From a virus: 50,673 nucleotides of DNA. Location of the stretch: positions 1-50,673 of the IMG/VR virus record IMGVR_UViG_3300031645_000001. One strand, 5' to 3'. A model generated the notes under the pieces. It was given only the letters and a program-made list of their open reading frames with translations. It was not told the origin of the DNA and did no database searches. Of the stretch, positions 1 through 7,833 are shown piece after piece. Numbering within the stretch: position 1 is the first letter of the stretch; the number at the start of each line of letters is the position of its first letter. The translations under genes and the position numbers were made by a program.

Positions 1-73
1 GCCGCCGCATAATCCAATATCGACCAAACCTTACCATACGACCACTGCTCAGTATCATCAGTAACACCAGAGT
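1..73. repeat. Terminal direct repeat, left copy
   Basis: These 73 bases are identical to the last 73 bases of the window. A fibre gene reads in frame through the join, so the repeat marks closure of a circular contig of 50,600 unique bases. An exact overlap this short is more typical of an assembler k-mer overlap on a circularly permuted phage genome than of a biological terminal repeat, but sequence alone cannot exclude the latter. Confidence 0.95.
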
Positions 74-131
74 CAGTAAGGTTTACGACTTTGCCGTATG
101 ACCATGTAGGGGTTGGAGGAGTAGTTGCCAT
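1..131 (-). CDS. Fibre protein with PTT repeats, N-terminal part (continues at the right end of the window)
   Basis: This is the first part of the large fibre gene whose remainder lies at 49109-50673. The start ATG is at 131-129 and overlaps the TAA stop of the spike gene as TAATG, which suggests translational coupling. The N-terminus contains the motif WSYGKV twice, about 22 residues apart (residues 10-15 and 30-35 or so), before entering the Thr/Pro tract. On the circle the full gene is 1623 bases, 540 residues, with no frame break at the join. An N-terminal location of a short duplicated motif could be a virion-attachment segment, but this is inference. Confidence 0.85.
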   Translation of the reverse strand, partial: MATTPPTPTWSYGKVVNLTDSGVTDDTEQWSYGKVWSILDYAA

Positions 132-1717
132 TAGCTAATTACCACCTGCGGATCGATAAAGAATGTTCCTGCCGCTGAGTACTTAGACCAGTAGATTTTA
201 CACCTGACCTTGCTTGCCACTGCTGGATTTATTGTTGCGCTTAGCAGAGTCCAATCATCTGCATCTGCACCCCAGTCTGTAATGTCTATTAAAGTGCTGA
301 TTACTTTAGCATTGACATATTTTGTAGTATCATCATAACCAGCAACGTATTCTACTTCCAACCAGATATCATCCTGTGCAGTTATGTCATTAATAGTTGC
401 TGCCATATCGTTGAACACCCAGAACCCAAATGTCTGTGAGCCTATGTCTGCTTCTATTTCTGTTTCCATGATGCAGGCATGATGTTCTGGGTCAAAGAAT
501 TCAAAATCAGCTACATTAGGAACTATCTTGAGGACATCGTCAGATAGCTTTTTATTACAAACTTCTCCAGTTACAGCAGCTTTTTCGTAGTAACCACCTG
601 TAAACCATGTTCTGTGAGCACCAAGCACTTTTTGGTAGTTCTCTATAAAAATATTTGCTTGACTACCAAGCGCTATGTTATCATTTTTTACATACCCGTT
701 GTTTCCGCCGAGTTTTACATCTTTTCCGATATACTGGGATGAAGGAAAAGTGAATGTCCAAATATCCTCTAAAGCATTTTCAACCTCAACTCCAATGTTT
801 ACATTGTCTAAATAAATTTTTGACTTAATATTCACTATCCCATAACCACCACAGTTATAGATCGCACAATCTGATATATAAAATAGCCCACCGTAACAAT
901 ACATGCCATACTGACTTGACCCAGATCCAGATCCTTCAATAATAACCCGCTTTAAATAAATAAAAGTATCTCGCATTAACATTATTAAGCCGTTAACAGC
1001 TGTTTTTATTAAGCACCCAAGAAACATCATGACACCACCAGATGCGCAATAAAACATTGAACTGCTATTGGCGCAATTTAATGCTTCTATATATCGAAAC
1101 TGATAGAATTTATCTCCGTTGAGGATAATATTATAAATAGCACTGTTTCCATCAATCAGTGGCAAGTCATCAGCGTCAGCATCATAAGCAGCCTCCTTAA
1201 TTGTCCAAGCTGAATCATCAAACCCGTACTTGGTTCCCATGTCAGCTATCCAATCTTCATCAGCACTTATGGTTACAGCTTGATTCGTAAGAGTGCCTCC
1301 AGCATACTCCCTGTCAATTACAATATTTGAGGCATTAGTGACTTTCGTAATCAGATATTGAAATCCATCTGGACCGATTATATATCTCCCCTGATGCTTA
1401 TTCCTGTCCATGTCAGCGTCGTCAATTACAACTGCGGTACTTCCATTTGTCCAGTCTGAGGAAGAAACAGAATGAGCCGCACGAGGCCAGCCCATGAAGA
1501 TAATAGGAAAGGCAGCAGTTCCATCGTCAGCAACAATAATGTTAGCTACCATTGTATGAGAAGACACTCTGCGAATGAAGATTACGTTGACCTTAGTAAT
1601 ATCAAAACCTGAGTAAGCCATAGCAGTCGCAAGACTCTGCCAGGCATCGTCCATAGTAGTTCCGTCATCATTGCCTGTCCCAAGAGTAGTATCCACGAAC
1701 CAGCATTTATAAGCCAT
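131..1717 (-). CDS. Tail spike / tail fibre with probable right-handed beta-helix
   Basis: A 528-residue virion protein, probably a receptor-binding spike. The N-terminus (CWFVDTTLGTGNDDGTT, residues 5-21) matches the opening common to phage beta-helix fibres. Residues about 175-320 are rich in short strands with Ser/Gly/Cys/Ile ladders (YNIILNG, GMYCYGGLFYISDCAIYNCGG, NVNIG) typical of a pectate-lyase-like solenoid. The last 150 residues look like a separate beta-sandwich (FGFWVFND, WLEVEYVAGYDD). Its start ATG overlaps the TGA stop of the preceding gene as TGATG, and its TAA overlaps the next ATG, so three genes are tightly coupled. Polysaccharide depolymerase activity is possible but no catalytic residues can be assigned. 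Confidence 0.75.
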   Translation of the reverse strand: MAYKCWFVDTTLGTGNDDGTTMDDAWQSLATAMAYSGFDITKVNVIFIRRVSSHTMVANIIVADDGTAAFPIIFMGWPRAAHSVSSSDWTNGSTAVVIDDADMDRNKHQGRYIIGPDGFQYLITKVTNASNIVIDREYAGGTLTNQAVTISADEDWIADMGTKYGFDDSAWTIKEAAYDADADDLPLIDGNSAIYNIILNGDKFYQFRYIEALNCANSSSMFYCASGGVMMFLGCLIKTAVNGLIMLMRDTFIYLKRVIIEGSGSGSSQYGMYCYGGLFYISDCAIYNCGGYGIVNIKSKIYLDNVNIGVEVENALEDIWTFTFPSSQYIGKDVKLGGNNGYVKNDNIALGSQANIFIENYQKVLGAHRTWFTGGYYEKAAVTGEVCNKKLSDDVLKIVPNVADFEFFDPEHHACIMETEIEADIGSQTFGFWVFNDMAATINDITAQDDIWLEVEYVAGYDDTTKYVNAKVISTLIDITDWGADADDWTLLSATINPAVASKVRCKIYWSKYSAAGTFFIDPQVVIS

Positions 1718-2181
1718 CAGTCCACCTCCTCAAAGATATTATTAATTACATAGGTTTTGAACTGATTCCAGGTAGGCTCGAAGCCGATTTCCTTGGTTAG
1801 CCATTGACGCATTTTTAAGAGTAGCTGAATACCTCGATACAGGGCATCCGGATAGTTAGTATCATACCAACTGGTTGCCTGAGTGATGGTGAGGTCATGG
1901 TTGTTTCTGATTGCTTTGATAAGAACCAGCATAATTTCTTTCGATTCTCCACCCTCATCACCAAGATCAAAGCCATTAAGTACTGACCATCCAAGCTCGT
2001 ATCTGTTCTTCTTTTTTACCAGGCGGGCAGGGCCTTCGGTGGCGATCTGAGCTTCATTGCCAAAATGAAAGGTACAGGTTCTTTTGCACCCTGTTCCGGA
2101 TCGCTCAAACTCCACTGTTACGTCAATCCCACCTTGGATTGCATTGTCCTGTCTGGTTATATTGTGTGACCAAGTTGTCAT
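1717..2181 (-). CDS. Hypothetical virion-region protein
   Basis: 154 residues, family not recognised. The first half looks beta-rich (residues 1-60, including DVTVEFERSGTGCKRTCTFHFGN) and the second half helical (ESKEIMLVLIKAIRNNHD, IQLLLKMRQWLTKEIG). It lies between large terminase and the tail spike, with a one-base stop/start overlap to the spike, so it is most likely a tail-associated accessory or chaperone-like protein. The start ATG at 2181 is preceded by AGGAGAT at a normal distance. Confidence 0.7.
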   Translation of the reverse strand: MTTWSHNITRQDNAIQGGIDVTVEFERSGTGCKRTCTFHFGNEAQIATEGPARLVKKKNRYELGWSVLNGFDLGDEGGESKEIMLVLIKAIRNNHDLTITQATSWYDTNYPDALYRGIQLLLKMRQWLTKEIGFEPTWNQFKTYVINNIFEEVD

Positions 2182-2229
2182 TTTTATCTCCTAAATATTT
2201 TGCTTTACTATAAACCCGTCATAAGTAAT

Positions 2230-2254
2230 AGTTCGTTCGATTTTCAAATGATCT
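2230..2254 (-). repeat. 25-bp palindromic element, copy 1
   Basis: Plus-strand arms AGTTCGTTCGA and TCAAATGATCT around a T-rich centre. It overlaps the last two bases of the terminase stop codon and fills the start of the gap to the next late gene. In the transcript sense its well-conserved arm is downstream. Confidence 0.85.
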
Positions 2255-3794
2255 AAGCATATCTCCAATTTTCAATAGTTTTTTCATATTCTATGTCTCT
2301 ATACTCAGCTTCTATATCGTCTGGATTTTCAGCTGGTGAGAAGTAACGCTCACCAAGTTCAAGCATCTCGATTATGTAAGCTAAACCATCCATGATGTCC
2401 CATAGTGCAGAGCGAGGAAACATTAGAAGTTGTTGCTCAAGCCGCTTAACTGTAGCGCAGGAAGCATTATGGTAAATGTAGCCTCCACGGTAGTAAGGGA
2501 CAAGTTCCTTGACGCGAAGTTCTTTCTTCATTCCTCCACGTGCTTTGAGCCAAACGAGTTCATAGAACGTACCACGTCGAAACATCTCGTTTTTTATAGG
2601 TTGCTTGATAAATTCGTTAAGTGAAGTTTCTTCAATACCTATTACTTTTGCATCTAATCGTAGCGCCATAGCGAACATGTTGTCGTAGATTTCATCTGGA
2701 TAGAGTTTTTCTGAGATGATATCTCGGACGTAGAGTCGAGCACTTGCTAAGTCGATACCTATTCCAAGGATAGCAGTTTCAGCAGAGTGGATCTTTACAG
2801 TCTTTGCAGGGTCGACTATTATAACAGTTTCGATGGAAGTGTCAGCTTGTACAGTTGGCTCATCCACCTTGATATCTTCCTCACGCTGAGGTCTGTCAAG
2901 TGGTAAGTTGTAGTATTTAAAGTATTCAGTGCGAAATGCAGCGTCTTTAGATGAGATAGGTAAGTTACGATGTTCTTGGTAGAAGGTGTCAGTTTCACCT
3001 GCTTTAACAGCAGCATTCCACTTAGCAGCTATTACTTCATCAGGGACAAAGTGAGGTGCTACAGACTTTAAGTTGTCATCGCAAGATTCGAGCCGTATAG
3101 AATTCCAGTCTTCTGAGCTAAGTAAGTGTTGGAGTAGTGCGTCTTCATGTTTTAGAGTGTCTATGTAGACTATCTTCCAGTTCATGTGAAGTTGTGGTAC
3201 AGCTTCAATTACATCTGAGTAGAGCCAAGTTTTTAGTTCTTTGCGAATTTCTTCATTCATTACTTTTTTCTTGTCTTCAAGGTCGTCTATGACAATTAAT
3301 CCTGGGCGGTCATTTTTGAAGAGTACTCCACGCACTTGCTGGCCAGCTCCACGAGGTAAGATGAAAGTGTCATAAGCTACCCATGCCTTTTTGGAGAACT
3401 GTTCCTCAATCTCATCACGCCCAGCTGCGCGCGCTCGAATAGAGCCGAAGAAAGCTTTTATAGTTTTGTTGGTTAGAAGTTCACGCTTTAAGTTTTCAGT
3501 CTGCATGATAGCAGCTGTTTCTGATTTATTGATGTAGACTATGAAAGGACAGAGACGGAAGATTATGTAGCGAGCCATTAGAGCGAGGGCTACTATAGAA
3601 GTCTTGCCCCATCCACGAGGTGCAGCTATTACATCCTTGTTTGATTTGCTGTCAATTCGTGAGAAGATCTCTCCATGTACGTTTTCTGCAAAATCTGCCC
3701 AAAAGCGCTCAGGAAAGAAGGTTTTCGCAGTCAAGCGTGTGCTACTTTGGCAAGCAAAGAGTAAGTTATCTAATTGTTGATCTCGTTTAGACAT
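2253..3794 (-). CDS. terL: Terminase large subunit
   Basis: DNA-packaging ATPase/nuclease, 513 residues, a usual length. The ATPase domain has a Walker A-like PRGWGKTS at about residues 59-66 and Walker B VIDDLED near 168. The C-terminal nuclease domain has the RNase H-like acidic positions IIVDPAK, VIGIEETS and WDIMDGLAYIIE. It packages DNA into the prohead through the portal, with the small subunit encoded at 6247-6951. Three sugar/methyl-transfer genes separate the two subunits. The 25 bases upstream of the ATG consist entirely of a palindromic element and contain no clear Shine-Dalgarno, so translation may depend on coupling from the glycosyltransferase gene. Confidence 0.95.
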   Translation of the reverse strand: MSKRDQQLDNLLFACQSSTRLTAKTFFPERFWADFAENVHGEIFSRIDSKSNKDVIAAPRGWGKTSIVALALMARYIIFRLCPFIVYINKSETAAIMQTENLKRELLTNKTIKAFFGSIRARAAGRDEIEEQFSKKAWVAYDTFILPRGAGQQVRGVLFKNDRPGLIVIDDLEDKKKVMNEEIRKELKTWLYSDVIEAVPQLHMNWKIVYIDTLKHEDALLQHLLSSEDWNSIRLESCDDNLKSVAPHFVPDEVIAAKWNAAVKAGETDTFYQEHRNLPISSKDAAFRTEYFKYYNLPLDRPQREEDIKVDEPTVQADTSIETVIIVDPAKTVKIHSAETAILGIGIDLASARLYVRDIISEKLYPDEIYDNMFAMALRLDAKVIGIEETSLNEFIKQPIKNEMFRRGTFYELVWLKARGGMKKELRVKELVPYYRGGYIYHNASCATVKRLEQQLLMFPRSALWDIMDGLAYIIEMLELGERYFSPAENPDDIEAEYRDIEYEKTIENWRYA

Positions 3795-3819
3795 AGTTTG
3801 TTCGAATTCCGGGTGATCT
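3795..3819 (-). repeat. 25-bp palindromic element, copy 2
   Basis: Plus-strand arms AGTTTGTTCGA and CGGGTGATCT. It occupies exactly the whole gap between the glycosyltransferase stop codon (3822-3820) and the terminase ATG (3794), leaving no room for a separate ribosome site. Confidence 0.85.
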
Positions 3820-4788
3820 TTAATCGTTCCAAGGTTTCTTAGTTATAAGGTCAAAATAGCTATATTTTTGTTTTTCTTTCAACCATCCGTATTCAGCAGT
3901 TCCAAGACGTACAGCTTCAGGCCAGTAGTCGTCTACATTTATATGATGGCGAACTTTGAAAGCTTTCTCTCCAGCTTTAGCGAGTTTGTAACCTTCATCA
4001 GGTCCAGCTATTACCATGTAAGATAGGAGCACTCCAAAGCCGTGAGGCTTGTTGCCATTAGCTGCATAGGTACGATATTTGTACTGGCCGAGTTTTACAA
4101 CAGCTGGAGTGTAAGGCCCTATGTGGATTACAGGGTCAGTAGCAATAGACCAATTAGTGTAGCCTAACATGAGGGATTTCACTTGTTGAATTACCTCAGC
4201 ACCTCCCCATGAGATCATATGGTCAGAGTGTGAGCCGTAGCCTTTGAGGGTGTTAAGGTACCACTCACGACGACAGATCCAAGGCATGAACTTCCAGTAC
4301 ATTTTACGCTCATTACGATAAGCGCAATCCCAACCACCGTTAGGTAAGTTAGTAGGGCTAACTTTTAATGTGTGTTTGATACCTGCAGGACCTTGATGAG
4401 CCCAGCGAATTGGAGGATGGCCGAAACCCAGCATTTCCTCATCAGCATGACGATCCATGAAGTCTACAGAGTCATGCAGGGTGTTATAGCCAAATAGAAC
4501 ATGAGAGTCTACACAGAAAATGTATTCACCAGTTGCAGCTTCAGCTGCCCGCATTCGAGCGCTGGTAAAGCAGGGTTCTTCCTGTCTTATTATTCTTACG
4601 TTGTGTTTCTTGATGAAGCCTACTGGACAGGCTATTCCGATGAGTTCATAGAACTTTGGATCAGAGTTGTCACAGACCACTATTTCACACTCGCCAGATA
4701 CACTTTTGAGCATTTCTATAGCGTTGTTGAGAGTTACGTTGAGCATGACGATATCGTTTCTATTGGAGATAATTATTGAAAGTTTCAT
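3820..4788 (-). CDS. Family 2/27-like glycosyltransferase
   Basis: 322-residue GT-A glycosyltransferase. The N-terminus LSIIISNRND (residues 3-12) is the nucleotide-sugar fold opening. VDSHVLFG (93-100) provides a D-x-H metal site, and ISWGGAEVIQQVKSLMLG (192-209) resembles the WGGEN-type acceptor motif of polypeptide GalNAc-transferases (GT27) and galactosyltransferase 7C domains. The closest named relatives by motif are protein O-glycosyltransferases, but donor and acceptor are unknown. It overlaps the methyltransferase gene by ATGA and is transcribed with virion genes, several of which encode Thr/Pro-rich mucin-like tracts that would be obvious acceptors. A role in host-surface modification is the alternative. 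Confidence 0.8.
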   Translation of the reverse strand: MKLSIIISNRNDIVMLNVTLNNAIEMLKSVSGECEIVVCDNSDPKFYELIGIACPVGFIKKHNVRIIRQEEPCFTSARMRAAEAATGEYIFCVDSHVLFGYNTLHDSVDFMDRHADEEMLGFGHPPIRWAHQGPAGIKHTLKVSPTNLPNGGWDCAYRNERKMYWKFMPWICRREWYLNTLKGYGSHSDHMISWGGAEVIQQVKSLMLGYTNWSIATDPVIHIGPYTPAVVKLGQYKYRTYAANGNKPHGFGVLLSYMVIAGPDEGYKLAKAGEKAFKVRHHINVDDYWPEAVRLGTAEYGWLKEKQKYSYFDLITKKPWND

Positions 4789-5450
4789 TTCACCTCCAAG
4801 AAGTATACAACTTTTTTCTGGTTAGCACGAATAGTGTAGAACTTTATAGTTAAGTTATAGTTAGGAAACATAGTTATTATTTTTCTGGTCATCTCATGAT
4901 GTGATTGCCAAGTCATACGGAAGTTAACTAGTCCATCTTTAGTGGTTTTAATCAAGCGCTCGTAGTGATCAGTTTGTTTGATTTTCAAATGATCTATTTC
5001 ACCTTCACCTGGACAGTTAATGTCGAAAGTGAGAGCTTTAGGTTTAGTTGATAAGACGTTATTGAGTATAGTTTCCTGATCTTTTGTGCGTAAGTGGATT
5101 AAGACAGCGCTGATTAGCACTCCAGACTGTGAGTGAGTTATAGGTTGAGTAAGTTCCCTGTGAAAAACTTGAAGTATATATTCTGGGAAACGTTCTATGA
5201 TGCGACTAGTCATTGATAGTGAAGAGTCGTAACCTATGTAATTAGGCTCTTCTCTGACTTCCTTTAAGTATTCAAGGAACCTGCCAAAGCCGCAACCTAG
5301 GTCGAGGAAGGACTCAGTGTTGCTGTGTAAGAATTCGAACATGTCAAGAGTGTACTGAGGACGTTTATGGCCCCAGGTATTTTCAGCTCGCTTAGATTCA
5401 CGCTCATTCCAGTCGTTAGTTTTTGCTTTTGCACTTGCTTGTGCTACCAT
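4785..5450 (-). CDS. Class I SAM-dependent methyltransferase
   Basis: 221 residues. Motif I is FLDLGCGFGR (48-57), followed by the acidic motif II in IGYDSS, giving a Rossmann-fold SAM-binding domain. No DNA-methylase signature (DPPY/NPPY) is present, so a small molecule, sugar or protein acceptor is more likely. It sits between an SDR sugar enzyme and a glycosyltransferase with short overlaps on both sides, which suggests a glycan-modifying role. A copy of the 25-bp palindrome lies inside the coding sequence and encodes DHLKIKQT near residue 155. Confidence 0.75.
   Translation of the reverse strand: MVAQASAKAKTNDWNERESKRAENTWGHKRPQYTLDMFEFLHSNTESFLDLGCGFGRFLEYLKEVREEPNYIGYDSSLSMTSRIIERFPEYILQVFHRELTQPITHSQSGVLISAVLIHLRTKDQETILNNVLSTKPKALTFDINCPGEGEIDHLKIKQTDHYERLIKTTKDGLVNFRMTWQSHHEMTRKIITMFPNYNLTIKFYTIRANQKKVVYFLEVK
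4971..4995 (-). repeat. 25-bp palindromic element, copy 3 (inside methyltransferase gene)
   Basis: Plus-strand arms AGTTTGTTTGA and TCAAATGATCT. It lies fully inside the methyltransferase coding sequence, where the sense strand reads DHLKIKQT in the same frame as the other in-gene copies. Confidence 0.75.
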
Positions 5451-6250
5451 TTATAGTTCTCCATAAACCATTTAAAAGTTTTCTTAATTCCTTTATCTAG
5501 AGGTGTTTTAGCTTTTATGTCAGTTGAGGTCTCTACGTTAATTATTTCTCCTTTTATATACCCATTGAACTTTACAGGTGGTGCGTAGTTAGTTAATTCT
5601 TCAGAAGTATTTTGGATTAGGTATGCTAGTTGTTTTATGGAAGTTGTTATTCCAGAAGCTACACACATAGAGACCTTATTGCTGGAATTTATTATAGTAC
5701 TTACTACATCGTCAATGTAGATGAAGTCACGAGTTTGCTCGCCGTCTCCGAAGATTGTGAGGGCTTTTTTGTCTAGTGCATTGCGAATAAAAGCAGAGAT
5801 GACAGATGTCTTGTGGAGTGAATGAGGTCCGTAGACATTGGAAAGGCGTAAGATTGTAGTGTTTACGTTGTAAGCTTTACGATAGGTAGTGCAAAGTGCT
5901 TCACAGGCTAGTTTAGATGCAGAGTAAGGAGATTGAAGTTCTGGAGCCCCCATAGAGGAAGTGAAAACTAATCGAGCATCACAAGTTCGACAGTAGTTGA
6001 GGGCATTTAAAGTGCTAGTGATGTTTTCTAAAAATGCTTTCTTTGGCTTAAGAAGGGATTTCCTAACGTCTGTGAATGAGGCGAGATGGATGAAGTTAGA
6101 GCAAGATTGTATGTGGATAGAGACTTTGCAAAGATCACAGCCTGTGAGTTTGTCTAGGATGACGAAGTCTTTGAAAGATCTAGAAAGTTTAATAGATAAG
6201 TTCTTACCTATGAAACCTAAGCCTCCTGATATTATGTAGTCAGCATTCAT
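5444..6250 (-). CDS. NAD-dependent epimerase/dehydratase (extended SDR)
   Basis: 268 residues. The N-terminal GGLGFIGKN (residues 8-16) is the NAD-binding glycine motif, YSASK is the catalytic YxxxK, and LRLSNVYGPHS plus FGDGEQTRDFIYIDD are hallmark segments of nucleotide-sugar 4-epimerases/dehydratases. It is a little shorter than the usual 300-330 residues. The start overlaps the small-terminase stop by ATGA. It probably makes or alters a nucleotide sugar for the neighbouring glycosyltransferase. The exact reaction cannot be read. Confidence 0.85.
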   Translation of the reverse strand: MNADYIISGGLGFIGKNLSIKLSRSFKDFVILDKLTGCDLCKVSIHIQSCSNFIHLASFTDVRKSLLKPKKAFLENITSTLNALNYCRTCDARLVFTSSMGAPELQSPYSASKLACEALCTTYRKAYNVNTTILRLSNVYGPHSLHKTSVISAFIRNALDKKALTIFGDGEQTRDFIYIDDVVSTIINSSNKVSMCVASGITTSIKQLAYLIQNTSEELTNYAPPVKFNGYIKGEIINVETSTDIKAKTPLDKGIKKTFKWFMENYKW

Positions 6251-6951
6251 ATAGTTTGCTCAATTGTAGTTCGTTCGAATTTCGGATCATCTTCCTGTTC
6301 GTCAAGTCCGAAGTTGTCAGACTCTAGATCTTGTATAGTGGTAGGTAGTGATTCCTGAGTTTCTTGAGTTTCTTGATTTTTCGTATGCTTTTGCTCTCCT
6401 TCCTTAGGCTCAACGTCTATAATCATCCCCGCTTCACGTGCAGCTTTTAGCCCTCGATCTTTGAATTCTTGCAGCTCAACCTTGGTTAAAGTGTAAGAAG
6501 CACTTGTAGATTGGATTTTTGTAGGAGCACGTAGGCCTGAGAGTTCTAACATTACAGTGTCTGCAACTTTCATCTTATCTTTAAGATTACACTCACCAGA
6601 CTCATCATCGAAGATTTCATGGTAAGTTTTAAGCGCTTTGTTGGTAAGCACACGGATCTTCTCATAAACTTTTTTAGCTTCCTCATCTCGACTAGCGCGA
6701 ATTTCTGAAAGCTTAAGCTCACCCAGTTCACTGTTAAGCGTGCTACTTACAGTATCAGGTGAGATGTTGAGAATGTCAGCGATTTCACAGTATTTAAATC
6801 CCCTCGCAGCGAGATTAACTATCTCATGACTCCGCTGCCAGAGAGACTTGATGTTGTAGGTCTTTTTCTTACCATCTGTCCTGCGCTTGTCTACTTCCCT
6901 AAACTCGAATCCGTAGAGACCATTGCGTGTCTGTACATTTTCCATAGTCAT
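6247..6951 (-). CDS. terS: Terminase small subunit
   Basis: 234 residues and first gene of the leftward late unit. Residues about 40-75 form a helix-turn-helix (HEIVNLAARGFKYCEIADIL then ISPDTVSSTLNSELG) as in DNA-recognising small terminase subunits. A long helical middle (residues 80-150) would oligomerise, and the acidic tail, with a short ETQETQES repeat, would contact the large subunit. The C-terminus FERTT...EQT is encoded by a 25-bp palindrome copy. A consensus promoter lies 36-64 bases upstream of the start. Function is inferred from the HTH, size and operon position. Confidence 0.8.
   Translation of the reverse strand: MTMENVQTRNGLYGFEFREVDKRRTDGKKKTYNIKSLWQRSHEIVNLAARGFKYCEIADILNISPDTVSSTLNSELGELKLSEIRASRDEEAKKVYEKIRVLTNKALKTYHEIFDDESGECNLKDKMKVADTVMLELSGLRAPTKIQSTSASYTLTKVELQEFKDRGLKAAREAGMIIDVEPKEGEQKHTKNQETQETQESLPTTIQDLESDNFGLDEQEDDPKFERTTIEQTI
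6268..6292 (-). repeat. 25-bp palindromic element, copy 4 (inside terS)
   Basis: Plus-strand arms AGTTCGTTCGA and TCGGATCATCT. Lies within the last codons of the small terminase gene and encodes DDPKFERT on the sense strand. Confidence 0.85.
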
Positions 6952-6986
6952 TTTACACCTACTTTAGATAAATTTTTCATAATAGT

Positions 6987-7015
6987 ATCTTATCACATAA
7001 AGGTACTATTGTCAA
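6987..7015 (-). promoter_or_regulatory. Leftward late promoter
   Basis: On the minus strand: TTGACA (7015-7010), a 17-base spacer, then TAAGAT (6992-6987). This is a near-consensus sigma-70 promoter pointing at the small terminase gene 36 bases away. It is back-to-back with the early promoters at 7358-7437. Confidence 0.75.
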
Positions 7016-7057
7016 GGTAATTTCCTGTGTATTTATTAACTTAGTAGACTTAGATCC

Positions 7058-7106
7058 AGCGTCGAGCGTGCGCTAGAGCACGAGTGCACTACTTACGCTT
7101 GACGCT
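7058..7106. other. Stem-loop in the divergent control region
   Basis: AGCGTCGAGCGT (7058-7069) pairs with ACGCTTGACGCT (7095-7106) at 11 of 12 positions, the exception being a G-U wobble in RNA. The 25-base loop itself contains GTGC...GCAC pairing. The 6952-7457 interval has no gene; it holds this structure, two palindrome copies, a direct repeat ACACTCACCT twice near 7181-7200, and promoters on both strands. Confidence 0.6.
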
Positions 7107-7115
7107 TGACTACAT

Positions 7116-7140
7116 TGTTTGTCCAAAATTCGCACGAACT
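7116..7140. repeat. 25-bp palindromic element, copy 5
   Basis: Arms TGTTTGTCCAA and TCGCACGAACT, in the noncoding divergent region. It shares GTCCAAAA and CGCAC with copy 6, so the pair is probably a local duplication. Confidence 0.8.
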
Positions 7141-7152
7141 TTACAATCAATT

Positions 7153-7177
7153 AGTTTGTCCAAAAATCGCACATACT
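7153..7177. repeat. 25-bp palindromic element, copy 6
   Basis: Arms AGTTTGTCCAA and TCGCACATACT; its start is 37 bases beyond that of copy 5, in the same orientation, within the divergent control region. Confidence 0.8.
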
Positions 7178-7357
7178 TTCACACTCACCTACACTCACCT
7201 TATGTTCGATACACACTACAATGTACATTTTAGTACCATTTAATAAACTACTCACAAAATGGAGGAGAGGTAACCCGCGAACTATACACCTAGATTTCCC
7301 CCTTCGAGTTCATTATCATTTGTAAGTGCCTGTTACCATTGGATTTAAAAATAGTTG

Positions 7358-7386
7358 TTGACAAACTATCAAAATTATGATTTAAT
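7358..7386 (+). promoter_or_regulatory. Early rightward promoter 1
   Basis: TTGACA (7358-7363), 17-base spacer, TTTAAT (7381-7386). Full -35 consensus and five of six -10 bases. It drives the first early gene at 7458 and probably the early unit. Confidence 0.75.
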
Positions 7387-7410
7387 GGTTTCAACGTTGT
7401 AATTTGTTCT

Positions 7411-7437
7411 TTGACAATTTGGGTTAGGTGGTATACT
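7411..7437 (+). promoter_or_regulatory. Early rightward promoter 2
   Basis: TTGACA (7411-7416) and TATACT (7432-7437) separated by 15 bases, a short spacer. It lies in tandem with promoter 1, 21 bases before the start codon, so a transcript from it would have a very short leader. Weaker call than promoter 1 because of spacing. Confidence 0.5.
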
Positions 7438-7457
7438 AGACATGAAAGGAGTATATC

Positions 7458-7799
7458 ATGGAACTAACAAAAGCTATAGTTGTATCCAAGCAGTGTGCTT
7501 TAAGCCCTGATAAGGATAGTACAGAGTCTAAGCAGTTCAAGGTTGAACTAACCATACCAGCTGGTACAACTACACAGAATATGGCATTAGCTATCCTCAA
7601 GTCTGAAGTTATTAGATTTCAAAATAGCCAGCGTAGTAAGTATGACAAACTAGTCAATAATTCTACGCACAAGCTAACCTTTAAAGCTCCTATAGGTATG
7701 ATAGATCCTGAGCAAGCAATGGTAGCTAAGTTGCAAGCTATGACAAGTGAGGAGCAAGTAGAGTATTTGAAGAAGATGGTAGAGAAAGCAAGTAAGTAA
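7458..7799 (+). CDS. Small early protein with C-terminal helix, paralogue-like to 12270-12650
   Basis: 113 residues, family not recognised. The N-terminal two thirds look like a beta-rich domain (KAIVVSKQ, FKVELTIPAG, HKLTFKAP), followed by a helix-rich tail (DPEQAMVAKLQAM then TSEEQVEYLKKMVEKASK). The same architecture and tail pattern (DPxQA ... T-x-E-x-Q-x-E-x-L) appear in the protein at 12270. It has its own near-consensus promoter, an AAAGGAG ribosome site and an intrinsic terminator directly downstream, so it is probably an abundant, separately controlled early product, perhaps nucleic-acid binding or host-directed. Confidence 0.75.
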   Translation: MELTKAIVVSKQCALSPDKDSTESKQFKVELTIPAGTTTQNMALAILKSEVIRFQNSQRSKYDKLVNNSTHKLTFKAPIGMIDPEQAMVAKLQAMTSEEQVEYLKKMVEKASK

Positions 7800-7833
7800 T
7801 TTAACTACACCACCTAACACAAGTTGTAAGAAG

